Source: Streptomyces sp. Tue6028
GTDB lineage: Bacteria; Actinomycetota; Actinomycetes; Streptomycetales; Streptomycetaceae
Length of the DNA stretch: 64,000 bases
NCBI RefSeq assembly: GCF_002300165.1
Contig: NZ_MLCE01000021.1
Location: forward strand, 248,001-312,000
Direction: 5' to 3'
Below, piece after piece: positions 48,806 through 58,236 of the stretch (position 1 is the stretch's first letter; the number at the start of each line of letters is the position of its first letter). The position numbers and the translations under genes were made by a program. The notes beneath the pieces were generated by a model. It ran no database searches and was not told where the DNA came from. It saw nothing but the letters and a program-made list of their open reading frames with translations.

Positions 48806-50242
48806 TCAGCCCGCGAACACGTTCCCGAAGTAGGCGAGGCCCGAGGGGCCGCCCAGGGTGGTGCTGCCGAAGGACTTGGAGCCGGTGGCGGTGGTGCCGG
48901 AGGAGGTGGACTTGAAGAGCCAGACGGCGCCGGCGCCGCCGTTCTCGCCGCGGGCGCCGACCGCCAGTTCCGCGCGGCCGTCGCGGTTCGTGTCGGTGAG
49001 GAAGACCTCGTCGCCGAAGTAGTCGTCGGCCTCGGCGGTGCCGGGGACGTTCGCGGTGTCCTGGGAGTACGACTTGGAACCGGTGCCGGTCAGGCCGGAG
49101 GCGGAGCCGCGCAGGACGGTGACCTGGCCGGCGTGCCGCTTGGAGCCGAGGGTCTCGCTGTCCGAGCCGATCACGACGTCGGCGTAGCCGTCGCCGTTGG
49201 TGTCGCCCGAGGACAGGCTCCAGCCGAAGCCGTCGCCCTTCTCGGCGGTGCCGGGGACGTTCGCCGTGTCCTGGGTGATCCGCACCGGCGTGCGCGTGCC
49301 GAGGCCGCCCGACGCGCCGTACGTCACCGTGATCGCACCGCCGAGGCCGCCGTCCGGCTCGGAGGCGGACTTCTCCATGAAGTTGCCGGTGACGATGTCG
49401 CCGTAGCCGTCCTTGTCGACGTCGGCGATGGTGGCCGTGTAGCCGCCCGCCAGCTTCTTGCCGAGCTTCGGGCCGGTGGCCGAGCCGGTGTAGAGGACAC
49501 TGCGGGTGCGGTTGCCGCCGGTGCTGGTCTCCTCCAGGCCCATGACGAGGAGGTCGGTCTTCCCGTCGCCGTTGACCTCGCCCGCGACGAGCTTGTCCGG
49601 GTAGATCGTGGTCTGCTCGACGGTGTCGATGCCGATGAGCGAAGCGGCCTTGCCGGTACGGGAGATGGGGCCGCGGAAGATGTTCAGGGAGGGCGACGAG
49701 TTGTTGCCGGCGGCCAGGTCGGTGTGGCCGTCGCCGTCGAAGTCACCCGCCGCCAGGGCCCAGCCCAGTTCGCTGCGGTACTGCGGCAGCGGCGAGGAGA
49801 TGTCGGTGCCGGACTTCACACCGTCGGCGCCGCCCCACAGCACCGTCAGCGCGCCGAAGTCGTCGGTGGAGCCGATCCGCTCGCTGTGCACGCCGACGAC
49901 GATGTCGGTGTAGCCGTCGCCGTCCATGTCGCCCGTGGTCAGCCGGTCGCCGAAGTAGTCGGAGGACTCCGGGGTGCCGGGGATGCCCGTCGTGGCCTGG
50001 CTGATGATCTGCCGCTTGGAGGTGTCCAGACCGCTCGCCGTGCCGTAGACCACGGCGACGTAGCCGGCGCCGGCCTTGCCGGAGATCTTGGCGATGGGCG
50101 CGGCGATCGCGAGGTCGCGGTAGCCGTCGCCGTTGAAGTCGCCGGACAGACCGGAGGGCGCGGCGGCGGCCGTGGTGGCGGGCAGTGCGGTGAGCAGGCC
50201 GGTGGTGAGGGTCGCGGCCAGCAGGAGGGTGCGCTTGCGCAT
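48806..50242 (-). CDS. Secreted FG-GAP/VCBS repeat protein 4 of 5
   Basis: A 478-residue exported protein with a Sec signal (RKRTLLLAATLTTGLLTAL) cleaved near TTAAAAP. It contains about seven FG-GAP repeats with DFNGDGYRDL, GDMDGDGYTDI, GDFDGDGHTDL, GEVNGDGKTDL and DVDKDGYGDI cores, ending in a short tail (GPSGLAYFGNVFAG). The layout, order of blades and last words match the neighbouring genes. ATG 50242 is used, and the gap to the next gene is about 60 bp. Confidence 0.88.
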   Translation of the reverse strand: MRKRTLLLAATLTTGLLTALPATTAAAAPSGLSGDFNGDGYRDLAIAAPIAKISGKAGAGYVAVVYGTASGLDTSKRQIISQATTGIPGTPESSDYFGDRLTTGDMDGDGYTDIVVGVHSERIGSTDDFGALTVLWGGADGVKSGTDISSPLPQYRSELGWALAAGDFDGDGHTDLAAGNNSSPSLNIFRGPISRTGKAASLIGIDTVEQTTIYPDKLVAGEVNGDGKTDLLVMGLEETSTGGNRTRSVLYTGSATGPKLGKKLAGGYTATIADVDKDGYGDIVTGNFMEKSASEPDGGLGGAITVTYGASGGLGTRTPVRITQDTANVPGTAEKGDGFGWSLSSGDTNGDGYADVVIGSDSETLGSKRHAGQVTVLRGSASGLTGTGSKSYSQDTANVPGTAEADDYFGDEVFLTDTNRDGRAELAVGARGENGGAGAVWLFKSTSSGTTATGSKSFGSTTLGGPSGLAYFGNVFAG

Positions 50243-50302
50243 GGGGTTCCCCGTTCGAGAGGAGGAGGGCCGGGCCGTGGGCCCGGCGCGGGAGGACGGA
50301 GG

Positions 50303-51658
50303 TCAGTCGAGGACGCTGCCGCCGAAGTCGGGCAGGGTGAGGGCGCCGCTCGCCGTGGGGACGGTGGAGGTGCCGCGCAGGACGAGGGCGTCGTCCCCGG
50401 TGCCGACCGTGAGGTCGGCCTTGCCGTCGGCGTTCAGGTCGCGCAGCCGCAGCGCGCGGCCGAAGGCGCTGTCGGAGGGGGCCGCGCCCGCCACCGTCTG
50501 CGGGATCCAGGAGGAGCGGGCGCCGTTGAGGCCGCCGGAGCCGCCGCGGAACAGGTGGACGCCGCCCTGGTCCTCCATGCCGTCGACGTCCTCGAAGGGG
50601 ACGCCGACCGTGAGGTCCGCGTAGCCGTCGCCGTTCGCGTCGGCGGCCGAGACGGCGTACCCGAAGTTGTCGCCGGCCTCGGGGGTGCCGGAGACGCCGG
50701 AGGTGGCCTGGGTGAAGGTGGTCGAGCCGCTCGGCCCGGAGGCGGTGCCGCGCCAGACGGTGACCGCGCCCTTGCTGCTGCTGCGGTCCGGCTGGCCGAG
50801 GGCGATGTCGCCGTAGCCGTCCTTGTCGAAGTCGCCGACGGCGGCGCTGGTGGCGTCGCTGTCGAGGGTCTTGGAGGCGCCCGAGGTCAGGCCGCCGGAG
50901 GAGCCCTTGAGGAACCAGACACGGCTGGCGACACTGCTGCCGGAGAACTGGGCGCCGAGGACGACCAGGTCGGCCTTCCCGTCGCCGTCGACCTTGCCCG
51001 CCGCGAGGCCGTAGGAGTACCAGCCCCCGTCCGTCTTGTCGATCTTGCTGACGGTGCCGTGGGAGCCGGACCTGGAGAAGGAGCCGCGGTACAGCCAGGC
51101 CTCCTGACCGCCGATCACCGCGAGGTCGGGCGAGCCGTCGCCGTTGAAGTCGCCGGTCGCGAGGTCGGAGCCGAAGTGGTCGCCGGCGCCGGACTTCGGG
51201 GTGAGGTTGGTGCCGCCCGACAGTCCGGAGCGGGAGCCCCAGACGACGGTGACCGTGCCGCGGTACTGCGCGCTGCCGACATGTTCGGTGGGGTTGCCGA
51301 CGACGAGGTCCGCGTAGCCGTCCTTGTCGAGGTCGGCGCTGGTGAGCGACTCGCCGAACATGTCGTCCTCCTCGCCGGTGCCGGGCACGCCGGGGCTGTC
51401 CTGGTGGACCACCTGGGTGTGCGAGGTGTCGAGCCCGTGCGCGGTGCCGTACGTGACGACGACGGCGCCGCCCTGCCAGCCGCCCGCGCCCGAGATGCCG
51501 CTGTAGGCGTGGGCGTAGGCCAGGTCGCGGTAGCCGTCGCCGTTGAAGTCGTCGTAGTGCTTGGCGACGGCCGCGCCGGCGGGGGTGCTCAGGGCGAGCG
51601 GGGCGAGGCCCGCCGCGAGGAGGGAGGCCGCGAGGGCGGCCGAGGTGCGTCTGCGCAT
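50303..51658 (-). CDS. Secreted FG-GAP/VCBS repeat protein 3 of 5
   Basis: A 451-residue exported protein. The signal (RRRTSAALAASLLAAGLAPL) is cleaved near AGAAV. Repeats with DDFNGDGYRDL, ADLDKDGYADL, GDFNGDGSPDL, GKVDGDGKADL, GDFDKDGYGDI and ADANGDGYADL follow. ATG 51658 has GGAG 7 nt upstream. A reading frame continues far upstream through the next gene on this strand, but that is an out-of-frame shadow. Paralogue of its neighbours. Confidence 0.88.
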   Translation of the reverse strand: MRRRTSAALAASLLAAGLAPLALSTPAGAAVAKHYDDFNGDGYRDLAYAHAYSGISGAGGWQGGAVVVTYGTAHGLDTSHTQVVHQDSPGVPGTGEEDDMFGESLTSADLDKDGYADLVVGNPTEHVGSAQYRGTVTVVWGSRSGLSGGTNLTPKSGAGDHFGSDLATGDFNGDGSPDLAVIGGQEAWLYRGSFSRSGSHGTVSKIDKTDGGWYSYGLAAGKVDGDGKADLVVLGAQFSGSSVASRVWFLKGSSGGLTSGASKTLDSDATSAAVGDFDKDGYGDIALGQPDRSSSKGAVTVWRGTASGPSGSTTFTQATSGVSGTPEAGDNFGYAVSAADANGDGYADLTVGVPFEDVDGMEDQGGVHLFRGGSGGLNGARSSWIPQTVAGAAPSDSAFGRALRLRDLNADGKADLTVGTGDDALVLRGTSTVPTASGALTLPDFGGSVLD

Positions 51659-51762
51659 GACGGAGCTCCAGGAAGGAGCCGGGCCCGTGCGCACACGGGC
51701 CCGGCGAGAGGTACGACTACGGAGAGGCGAACTGCAAAGGACGAACTGCGCGCCGGGGCAGG

Positions 51763-53256
51763 TCAGTCGGCGAACAGGGCGCCGAACTGCGGCGTGCCCG
51801 TGGTCGAGACGCCCGAGGTGCTCGGCGAGACGGTGCGGGAGCCGCTCGTGGTGATCGTCGTGCCGTTGGAGGGCAGGTAGGTCACCGCTCCGTTGGCGCT
51901 GTTCTCGTACGAGCCGACGACCAGGTCCGCCTTGCCGTCGCCGGTCACGTCGTCGAGCTTCACGTCGGCGCCGAAGAGGTCGCTCTTCTCGTCGTTGCCG
52001 GGGACGCCGGCCGTGCTCTGCGCGAAGGCCTGGGCGCCGGAGGACACCCTGACGCCGCTCGCCGAGCCGTACAGGACGGTGACCATGCCGGTGTTGGAGA
52101 CGCCGTCGATGTCCTCGTTCGGGGTGCTGACGACGAGGTCCTGGAAGCCGTCGCCGTTGACGTCGCCGAGGTCGAGGTCCCAGCCGAAGCCGTCGTCGGT
52201 CTCGGAGGTGCCGGGCACGCTGCCGGTGTCCTGGGTGATGCCGGAGGTCGAGCCGGGACCGGAGGCGGTGCCGTAGGTGATGTTCACCTTGCCGCCCTTG
52301 GCGGAGTCCGGGATGGCGGTGCCGTCGTCGAGGGTGCCGTTCCAGGAGGCGCCGCTGACGATGTCGCCGTAGCCGTCGCCGTTGATGTCGCCGACGGCCG
52401 TGATCATGCCGGTCTTCAGGGTCCGGGCGGAGGAGACGCTCAGGCCGGACGCCGTGCCGGGCACCCAGTAGTTGGTGTTCCAGCCGGTGGACGTGGTCGT
52501 CTCGAAGCCGTCGACGATGAGGTCGGTGCGGTTGTCGCCGTTGACGTCGCCCGCGGTGAGGCTCAGCGGGCCGTACGGGTTGTCGTTGGTGCCGGACTCG
52601 ATCGGCGGCTTGATGGTGGTGCGGCCGCCGGGGGTGCCGGAGGTGGTGAAGCCGCCCTTGTAGACGTAGATGGTGGCGGAGGAACTGCCGACGGCCAGGT
52701 CGGCCTTGCCGTCGCCGTCGAAGTCGCCGGCGGCCAGGTCCTTGCCCCAGTAGTCGTGGGAGGAGGCGGCCGGGTCGGGGACGTCGACGCCCTTGCCGGT
52801 GAGGCCGCTCGCGGAGCCCCAGAGGATGGCGAGACCGCCGCCGTTGGTGTCGGTGCCGACCTTCTCGTTGGGGGTGCCGACGGCGAGGTCGTCGTAGCCG
52901 TCGCCGTTGAAGTCGGCGTACGCGAGTTCCGAGCCGAAGGCGTCGCCGGCCTCGGCCGTGCCGGGGACGCCGGTGGTGTTCTGGCTGATGGTGGAGCGCT
53001 TGGCGGAGGACACGCCGGTGGCCGTGCCGTAGAGGGCGATGACCTGTCCGGCGCCCTTGTGGCCGCTGACGTAGGCGGTGGCGGCGGAGGTGGCGATGTC
53101 GCCGATGCCGTCGCCGTTGAAGTCGGCCTGGGCGACCTTCGTCGAGTCCGCGGCGGATGCCGTCGCGGCCGAGAAGCCGAGCAGACCGCCCGTCAGCGCG
53201 GCCGCGGTGGCCGTCGCGAGGGCGAGACGTCGGTGGTGCGCGTGGCGCTTGTGCAT
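51763..53256 (-). CDS. Secreted FG-GAP/VCBS repeat protein 2 of 5
   Basis: A 497-residue exported protein. A His/Arg-rich n-region (HKRHAHHRRLALATATAAAL) and signal are cleaved near ATASAAD. Repeats with ADFNGDGIGDI, ADFNGDGYDDL, GDFDGDGKADL, GDVNGDNRTDL, GDINGDGYGDI and GDVNGDGFQDL follow. ATG 53256 has AGGAG 7 nt upstream. The 526-bp upstream region is the largest gap in the array and probably holds its promoter, so genes 2 to 5 may form one transcript. Confidence 0.88.
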   Translation of the reverse strand: MHKRHAHHRRLALATATAAALTGGLLGFSAATASAADSTKVAQADFNGDGIGDIATSAATAYVSGHKGAGQVIALYGTATGVSSAKRSTISQNTTGVPGTAEAGDAFGSELAYADFNGDGYDDLAVGTPNEKVGTDTNGGGLAILWGSASGLTGKGVDVPDPAASSHDYWGKDLAAGDFDGDGKADLAVGSSSATIYVYKGGFTTSGTPGGRTTIKPPIESGTNDNPYGPLSLTAGDVNGDNRTDLIVDGFETTTSTGWNTNYWVPGTASGLSVSSARTLKTGMITAVGDINGDGYGDIVSGASWNGTLDDGTAIPDSAKGGKVNITYGTASGPGSTSGITQDTGSVPGTSETDDGFGWDLDLGDVNGDGFQDLVVSTPNEDIDGVSNTGMVTVLYGSASGVRVSSGAQAFAQSTAGVPGNDEKSDLFGADVKLDDVTGDGKADLVVGSYENSANGAVTYLPSNGTTITTSGSRTVSPSTSGVSTTGTPQFGALFAD

Positions 53257-53782
53257 GCGGGTTCTCCTGCGGCATGCGGGGGATGTCTGGCGGACATCCA
53301 CAGTCGATGGGGGCGTACCGCTCGCGTTCTCCTGGAGTTGTCCGAGGGTTCGCGTGGCGGTCGGCGAACAGGAGACCCTTCGAGGGGCGCAAGGGTTGTA
53401 CGTGAGTTCGGTTAATTTTCGAGGCGGGTGAGGGAATGGGGGCGAAAGGGATTTCCGGTGGTCCGGGGGTGTGGGAGCGGTTCCGCCGGACGCCGTGAAC
53501 GCGCCGGGGTGGTGGGCTCGGCGCGAGGTCCGACGGGGGCCGGGCACGTCCCCGAGCCCGGGTGTCGGGTCGGGGTCTCGGACCGTGTCGCGGACCGGGT
53601 ACCGGGGAGGCCGGAGGCCCGGGTGCGCGGGCGGGGCTCAGGCTGCCGAACCCCCGTCGGCCCGGCGCCGGTTCGGGCGTATGCCGTGTCGCCGGTCCGG
53701 CGCCGACCAGGAGCCGCCGTCCCTGACGCCGTGGTCCGTTGCCGGAGCAAGGCGGATGCGTTCCCGCGGGTGCGGGGTCCGC
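53257..53782. other. Spacer in the FG-GAP array
   Basis: 526 bp with no supported gene; long plus-strand frames here are G+C artefacts. It should carry the promoter of FG-GAP gene 2 and the 3' end of gene 1's transcript. I see no clear hairpin or operator. Confidence 0.5.
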
Positions 53783-55165
53783 TCAGGAGTCCATGCCGAG
53801 GAACTCGGAGCTGGAGAAGGTGACCGACGGCTTCGCCGACAGCAGGCCCTTCTCGGTGCCCGCGAACACGGCGACGGTGTCCCGCGTCTCGCCCGGGTAC
53901 GTCCGTACCGCCAGGTCGTCCCGCCCGTCCCCGGTGAGGTCGCCCACGGCCAGCACCCGGGTGGTGCCCCGGGCGGGCGGCCGCACCGTGACCATGCCGG
54001 TCGCGCGGAGACCGGCCGTACGGCCCCGCAGGACCCGAAGCTCCGTACCGCTGGAGACGAGTTCGCTCAGTCCGTCCCCGTCGAAGTCGCCGGAGTCGAG
54101 CACGGAACCCGGAGTGGCCAGGCTGCCGCGGGCGGCGGTCGGGAGGTCGTAGCGCAGTGACGTTCCTCCCATCGAACCGACCGCCGCGTCGAGGGCCTTG
54201 CCCCTGCCGAAGCGGCCGAAGGCGACGTCGATGCCCTCGGGCAGGACGACGCCCGTGCGGGTGGGCCCTGCCGGGCCGCCGAGGACCACCGCGGACTTGG
54301 CGGCACCGTCGGCCGCGCGGACGAGGAGGTCGTCGTAGCCGTCGCGGTTCACGTCGGCGGCCGGTCCGGTCGGCACATTGCCGGGGGAGGCGAGCGGCTT
54401 GCCCGCCGCGCGGGGTGCTCCCTTGCGGCTGAACGGACCGCGCAGATAGCTCAGTTGGCCGTCGGAGGCGTGGGTGACGAGGTCCTGGGCGCCGTCGCCG
54501 TCGAAGTCGCCGCACACCGGCTGGTCCGGCCAGTCGTTGCCGAAACGTGCCTGCGCGGGGATGTCCAGCTTGACCGCCTTGCCGGTGAGGCCGGCGGAGG
54601 AGCCGAAGAGGATCTGGAGCGGGACCGGGGGCTGACCCTGCCCGTCGTAGGGCGGGTCCGTCGACACGACGAGGTCGGTGAACCCGTCCTTGTTCAGGTC
54701 GCAGCTCGCCTCCGCGTCGAACACGGCGGGCAACTGGCCCTTGGTGGGGGCCGCCCGCTTCGCCGGGTTCAGCAGCTGCCGTGCGCCCGGGGCGAGTCCG
54801 TGGTCCGTCCCGTAGACGATGCCGATGCCCGCGTCGTCGCTGTGGCTCTGGTCCTTGACGAGGTCGTTGAGGACCAGGTCGCGGTGGCCGTCCCCGTTGA
54901 AGTCGTCCGCGACCTTGCTGCCCTTGCCGCGCGGAACGGGGAGCTGGGCCGGGGCCTTGGCCACGGTCGCCGGCTCGTGCCGGTCCGACGTGGCGTGGTC
55001 GTCCGAACCGAGCCCCGCGCAGCCCGACAGGAGGAGGGCGCAGCCGACGCCGGCCGCCACCGCGGCCGTGCGTATGCCGCTGCCGCCGCGACGTCCGCCG
55101 CGGACCGTGTTCCGGCCGCCGCTCCTGCTCCCGCTTCCGCGCCCGCCTCTTCGCCCGCGCACCAT
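53783..55165 (-). CDS. FG-GAP repeat lipoprotein, 1 of 5
   Basis: A 460-residue lipoprotein. A Gly/Arg-rich cytoplasmic n-region of about 30 residues leads to a hydrophobic helix ending in the lipobox LLSGC (Cys near 49), so the protein is membrane-anchored unlike its secreted neighbours. FG-GAP cores DDFNGDGHRDL, CDLNKDGFTDL, GDFDGDGAQDL, DVNRDGYDDL, GDFDGDGLSEL and GDLTGDGRDDL follow. ATG 55165 or GTG 55162 is the start; GGGGTGA lies close by and fits the GTG better. It is more diverged than the other four. Confidence 0.85.
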   Translation of the reverse strand: MVRGRRGGRGSGSRSGGRNTVRGGRRGGSGIRTAAVAAGVGCALLLSGCAGLGSDDHATSDRHEPATVAKAPAQLPVPRGKGSKVADDFNGDGHRDLVLNDLVKDQSHSDDAGIGIVYGTDHGLAPGARQLLNPAKRAAPTKGQLPAVFDAEASCDLNKDGFTDLVVSTDPPYDGQGQPPVPLQILFGSSAGLTGKAVKLDIPAQARFGNDWPDQPVCGDFDGDGAQDLVTHASDGQLSYLRGPFSRKGAPRAAGKPLASPGNVPTGPAADVNRDGYDDLLVRAADGAAKSAVVLGGPAGPTRTGVVLPEGIDVAFGRFGRGKALDAAVGSMGGTSLRYDLPTAARGSLATPGSVLDSGDFDGDGLSELVSSGTELRVLRGRTAGLRATGMVTVRPPARGTTRVLAVGDLTGDGRDDLAVRTYPGETRDTVAVFAGTEKGLLSAKPSVTFSSSEFLGMDS

Positions 55166-55616
55166 TCACCCCGACCGAACCGTCGACAACAACCTGCACA
55201 TGATGGCCTTGTCGCGGCGGGGCGGTAAGAGCGGGGGCGTGCGGGATCGGTCACCCCGGGCCGACAACGGCCGGATGTCATGGGCCGGCGGTGCCCGGAC
55301 GGGCCGGATCGGGCGGACGGGCCGGGTCCCTGCGGACGGGCCGGTCCGGGCGGACCGGCCGTGGCGCGTCACCGGAAGCGTGCTCCCGCGGTCCCGCCGG
55401 CCGTGAACTCCCGGACGGCCACGGGGAGGTGGCGGGCGCCCCCGTCCCGTGTCCGGGTCCTCGTGCCGCCTCTGCCGCCGACGGCGAGGCCGTGCCGGCC
55501 CGCGGGGACGAGAACACCCCATGTCCTCCGGCCAGGCCGGAGGACATGGGGTGCTTCGTGGTCGGGCTGTACCGCTTCACCGGCCCGGTGCCGTCGCACC
55601 GCCGCCGGTCACGGCC
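55166..55616. other. Intergenic region with a large palindrome
   Basis: About 450 bp without a supported gene. It includes the promoter of the FG-GAP lipoprotein gene and, at 55515-55553, the terminator hairpin of the iron-sulfur oxidoreductase gene. Confidence 0.55.
55515..55553 (-). terminator. 39-bp near-perfect palindrome, likely terminator
   Basis: CACCCCATGTCCTCCGGCC at 55515-55533 is followed by one base and its exact reverse complement at 55535-55553. It lies 64 bp after the stop of the iron-sulfur oxidoreductase gene. The 19-bp stem would form a very stable hairpin or, as DNA, a cruciform. Confidence 0.8.
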
Positions 55617-57908
55617 CTACTTGACCGGCTCGGGCTCCGGCTCGCTCTCCGACTCGGCCTCGCCCGCCGGGGGCTCGTCGTCCACCGGCGTCCTGACGGA
55701 CTCGAGGAGCAGCTGGGCGACGTCGACGACCTGGATGGACTCCTTGGCCTTGCCGTCGTTCTTCTTGCCGTTGACCGAGTCGGTCAGCATGACGAGGCAG
55801 AACGGGCAGGCGGTGGAGACGATGTCCGGGTTGAGCGACAGGGCCTCGTCGACACGCTCGTTGTTGATGCGCTTGCCGATGCGCTCTTCCATCCACATGC
55901 GGGCGCCGCCGGCGCCGCAGCAGAAGCCGCGCTCCTTGTGGCGGTGCATCTCCTCGTTCCTGAGGCCCGGGACCTTGCCGATGATCTCGCGCGGGGGCGT
56001 GTAGATCTTGTTGTGGCGGCCCAGGTAGCAGGGGTCGTGGTACGTGATGATGCCCTCGACCGGGGTGACGGGGACGAGCTTGCCCTCGTCGACGAGGTGC
56101 TGGAGCAGCTGCGTGTGGTGGATGACCTCGTAGTCGCCGCCGATCTGCGGGTACTCGTTGCCGATCGTGTTGAGGCAGTGCGGGCAGGTGGCGACGATCT
56201 TCTTCGCCGACCTCGGCTTCTTCGACTCGGGCGTGACGTTGCCCTCGTCGTCCATCTCCTCGCCGAACGCCGTGTTCAGCGCCATGACGTTCTCCATGCC
56301 GAGCTCCTGGAACAGGGGCTCGTTGCCGAGGCGGCGGGCGGAGTCACCGGTGCACTTCTCGTCGCCGCCCATGATCGCGAACTTGACGCCCGCGATGTTC
56401 AGCAGTTCGGCGAAGGCCTTGGTGGTCTTCTTGGCCCGGTCCTCCAGGGCGCCGGCGCAGCCGACCCAGTACAGGTACTCGACCTCGGTCAGGTCCTCGA
56501 TGTCCTTGCCGACGACCGGCACCTCGAAGTCGAGCTCCTTGAGCCACTCCAGGCGCTGCTTCTTGGCCAGGCCCCAGGGGTTGCCCTTCTTCTCCAGGTT
56601 CTTGAGCATCGTGCCCGCCTCGGACGGGAACGCGGACTCGATCATCACCTGGTAGCGGCGCATGTCGACGATGTGATCGATGTGCTCGATGTCCACCGGG
56701 CACTGCTCGACGCAGGCGCCGCAGGTGGTGCAGGACCACAGGACGTCCGGGTCGATGACGCCGTTCTCCTCGGCGGTGCCGATCAGCGGGCGCTCGGCCT
56801 CGGCGAGGGCCGCGGCGGGTACGTCCTTGAGCTGCTCCTCGGACGCCTTCTCCTCGCCCTCCATGGTCTTGCCGCCGCCGGCCAGCAGGTAGGGGGCCTT
56901 GGCGTGCGCGTGGTCGCGCAGCGACATGATCAGCAGCTTCGGGGAGAGCGGCTTGCCGGTGTTCCAGGCCGGGCACTGCGACTGGCAGCGACCGCACTCG
57001 GTGCAGGTGGAGAAGTCCAGCAGGCCCTTCCAGGAGAACTGCTCGACCTGGGAGACACCGAAGACGTCGTCCTCGCCGGGGTCGGTGAAGTCGATCGGCT
57101 TGCCGCCCGAGGTCATCGGCTGCAGGCCGCCCAGCGCCGTGCCGCCGGTCGCCTCACGCTTGAACCAGATGTTCGGGAAGGCCAGGAAACGGTGCCAGGC
57201 CACGCCCATGTTGGTGTTCAGCGAGACCACGATCATCCAGATGAACGACACGCTGATCTTGATCATCGCGACCAGGTAAACCAGGTTCTGGAGCGTGCTC
57301 AGGCCCAGCCCCTTGAAGGCCACCACCAGCGGGTACGAGGCGAAGTACCCGGCCTCGTAACCCTCGACGTGGTGCAGCGCGCCCTCGAGACCGCGCAGCG
57401 TGTAGATCGCCAGACCGATGGTGAGGATGACGTACTCGACGAAGTACGCCTGACCCGCCTTGGAACCCGCGAAGCGGGACTTGCGGCCCGGCCGCGAGGG
57501 CAGGCTCAGCAGCCGGATCACCATGAGGACGGCGATGCCCAGCACGGTCATCGCGCCGATGAACTCGGTGTACATCTCGAACGGCAGCCAGTCGCCGATG
57601 ACCGGGAGCACCCAGTCGGCCTGGAAGAGCTGGCCGAACGCCTGGGCCAGGGTCGGCGGCAGCGTCAGGAAGCCGACGGCGACGAACCAGTGGGCGACGC
57701 CCACGATGCCCCAGCGGTTCATCCGCGTGTGACCGAGGAACTCGCGTACCAGGGTCACGCTGCGCTGGTAGGGGTTGTCGGTTCGGCTGCCGGCGGGCAC
57801 CGGCTGACCCAGTTTGAAGTACCGGACGAACTGGCCGATGGCGCGTGCGAGCAGCGCAACGCCGACCACGGTCAGGACCAGCGACACGATGATCGCGGCG
57901 AGTTGCAT
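55617..57908 (-). CDS. Membrane (Fe-S)-binding oxidoreductase, EtfD/HdrD-like
   Basis: A 763-residue protein. Five to six N-terminal helices (about 1-260) resemble a NarI-like haem-binding membrane domain. Two 4Fe-4S motifs follow (CTECGRCQSQCP near 300, CTTCGACVEQCP near 390), then two CCG domains (GCAG, HDPCYLG, CCGAGGARMW, CPFC). The architecture matches mycobacterial Rv0338c (EtfD), which passes electrons from fatty-acid oxidation via ETF to the quinone pool; that role is inferred here. An acidic C-terminal tail (SESEPEPEP) is distinctive. ATG 57908 has GAGGAG 7 nt upstream. Monocistronic between two terminators. Confidence 0.86.
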   Translation of the reverse strand: MQLAAIIVSLVLTVVGVALLARAIGQFVRYFKLGQPVPAGSRTDNPYQRSVTLVREFLGHTRMNRWGIVGVAHWFVAVGFLTLPPTLAQAFGQLFQADWVLPVIGDWLPFEMYTEFIGAMTVLGIAVLMVIRLLSLPSRPGRKSRFAGSKAGQAYFVEYVILTIGLAIYTLRGLEGALHHVEGYEAGYFASYPLVVAFKGLGLSTLQNLVYLVAMIKISVSFIWMIVVSLNTNMGVAWHRFLAFPNIWFKREATGGTALGGLQPMTSGGKPIDFTDPGEDDVFGVSQVEQFSWKGLLDFSTCTECGRCQSQCPAWNTGKPLSPKLLIMSLRDHAHAKAPYLLAGGGKTMEGEEKASEEQLKDVPAAALAEAERPLIGTAEENGVIDPDVLWSCTTCGACVEQCPVDIEHIDHIVDMRRYQVMIESAFPSEAGTMLKNLEKKGNPWGLAKKQRLEWLKELDFEVPVVGKDIEDLTEVEYLYWVGCAGALEDRAKKTTKAFAELLNIAGVKFAIMGGDEKCTGDSARRLGNEPLFQELGMENVMALNTAFGEEMDDEGNVTPESKKPRSAKKIVATCPHCLNTIGNEYPQIGGDYEVIHHTQLLQHLVDEGKLVPVTPVEGIITYHDPCYLGRHNKIYTPPREIIGKVPGLRNEEMHRHKERGFCCGAGGARMWMEERIGKRINNERVDEALSLNPDIVSTACPFCLVMLTDSVNGKKNDGKAKESIQVVDVAQLLLESVRTPVDDEPPAGEAESESEPEPEPVK

Positions 57909-57961
57909 TTGGGGGCTCCTCGGGCCTGCGAGGTGTTGCTCCGAGTGTGCACTCGAAGTGA

Positions 57962-57975
57962 TTACTAAGCGGTAA
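57962..57975. promoter_or_regulatory. Inverted repeat TTAC-N6-GTAA upstream of the Fe-S oxidoreductase
   Basis: TTAC (57962-57965) and GTAA (57972-57975) form a symmetric site 54 bp upstream of the start, in an A+T-rich pocket that also looks like promoter DNA. Sites of this form are used by TetR/FadR-like regulators of lipid metabolism. Which protein binds, if any, is unknown. Confidence 0.4.
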
Positions 57976-58236
57976 CTTATGCAGTCCGTCTGAGACTACC
58001 CACTTCTAGCGCCGCACTGTAGCCAGGAGTGCGGTGATCTGCGTCGCTGAGGGTTGCCTGAACAGGCGGTGTCACCCTTCCCCGCTCCGGGGCCCGGCGC
58101 CGCAGGTGCGAGGCGGTGGCGCCCCTCCCTGTTCCGGTCGCGAGGCACCCGGCCCGTTCCGCCGTTCGCGGGGACACGTGACGCCCCGTCGTGCTAATCA
58201 CACGATACTGTGACAAGACGGCATAAATTTCTCGTC

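Noticed and set aside
48542..51880. A plus-strand open frame of 1112 codons across three FG-GAP genes
   Set aside because: It lies antisense to three genes with clear signal peptides and repeats. Its Gly/Val/Arg-rich translation is the mirror of G+C-biased codons, not a protein.
50303..53392. A 1029-residue FG-GAP protein
   Set aside because: The upstream half of that frame is an out-of-frame reading of the next FG-GAP gene. The signal peptide at 51658 marks the true start.
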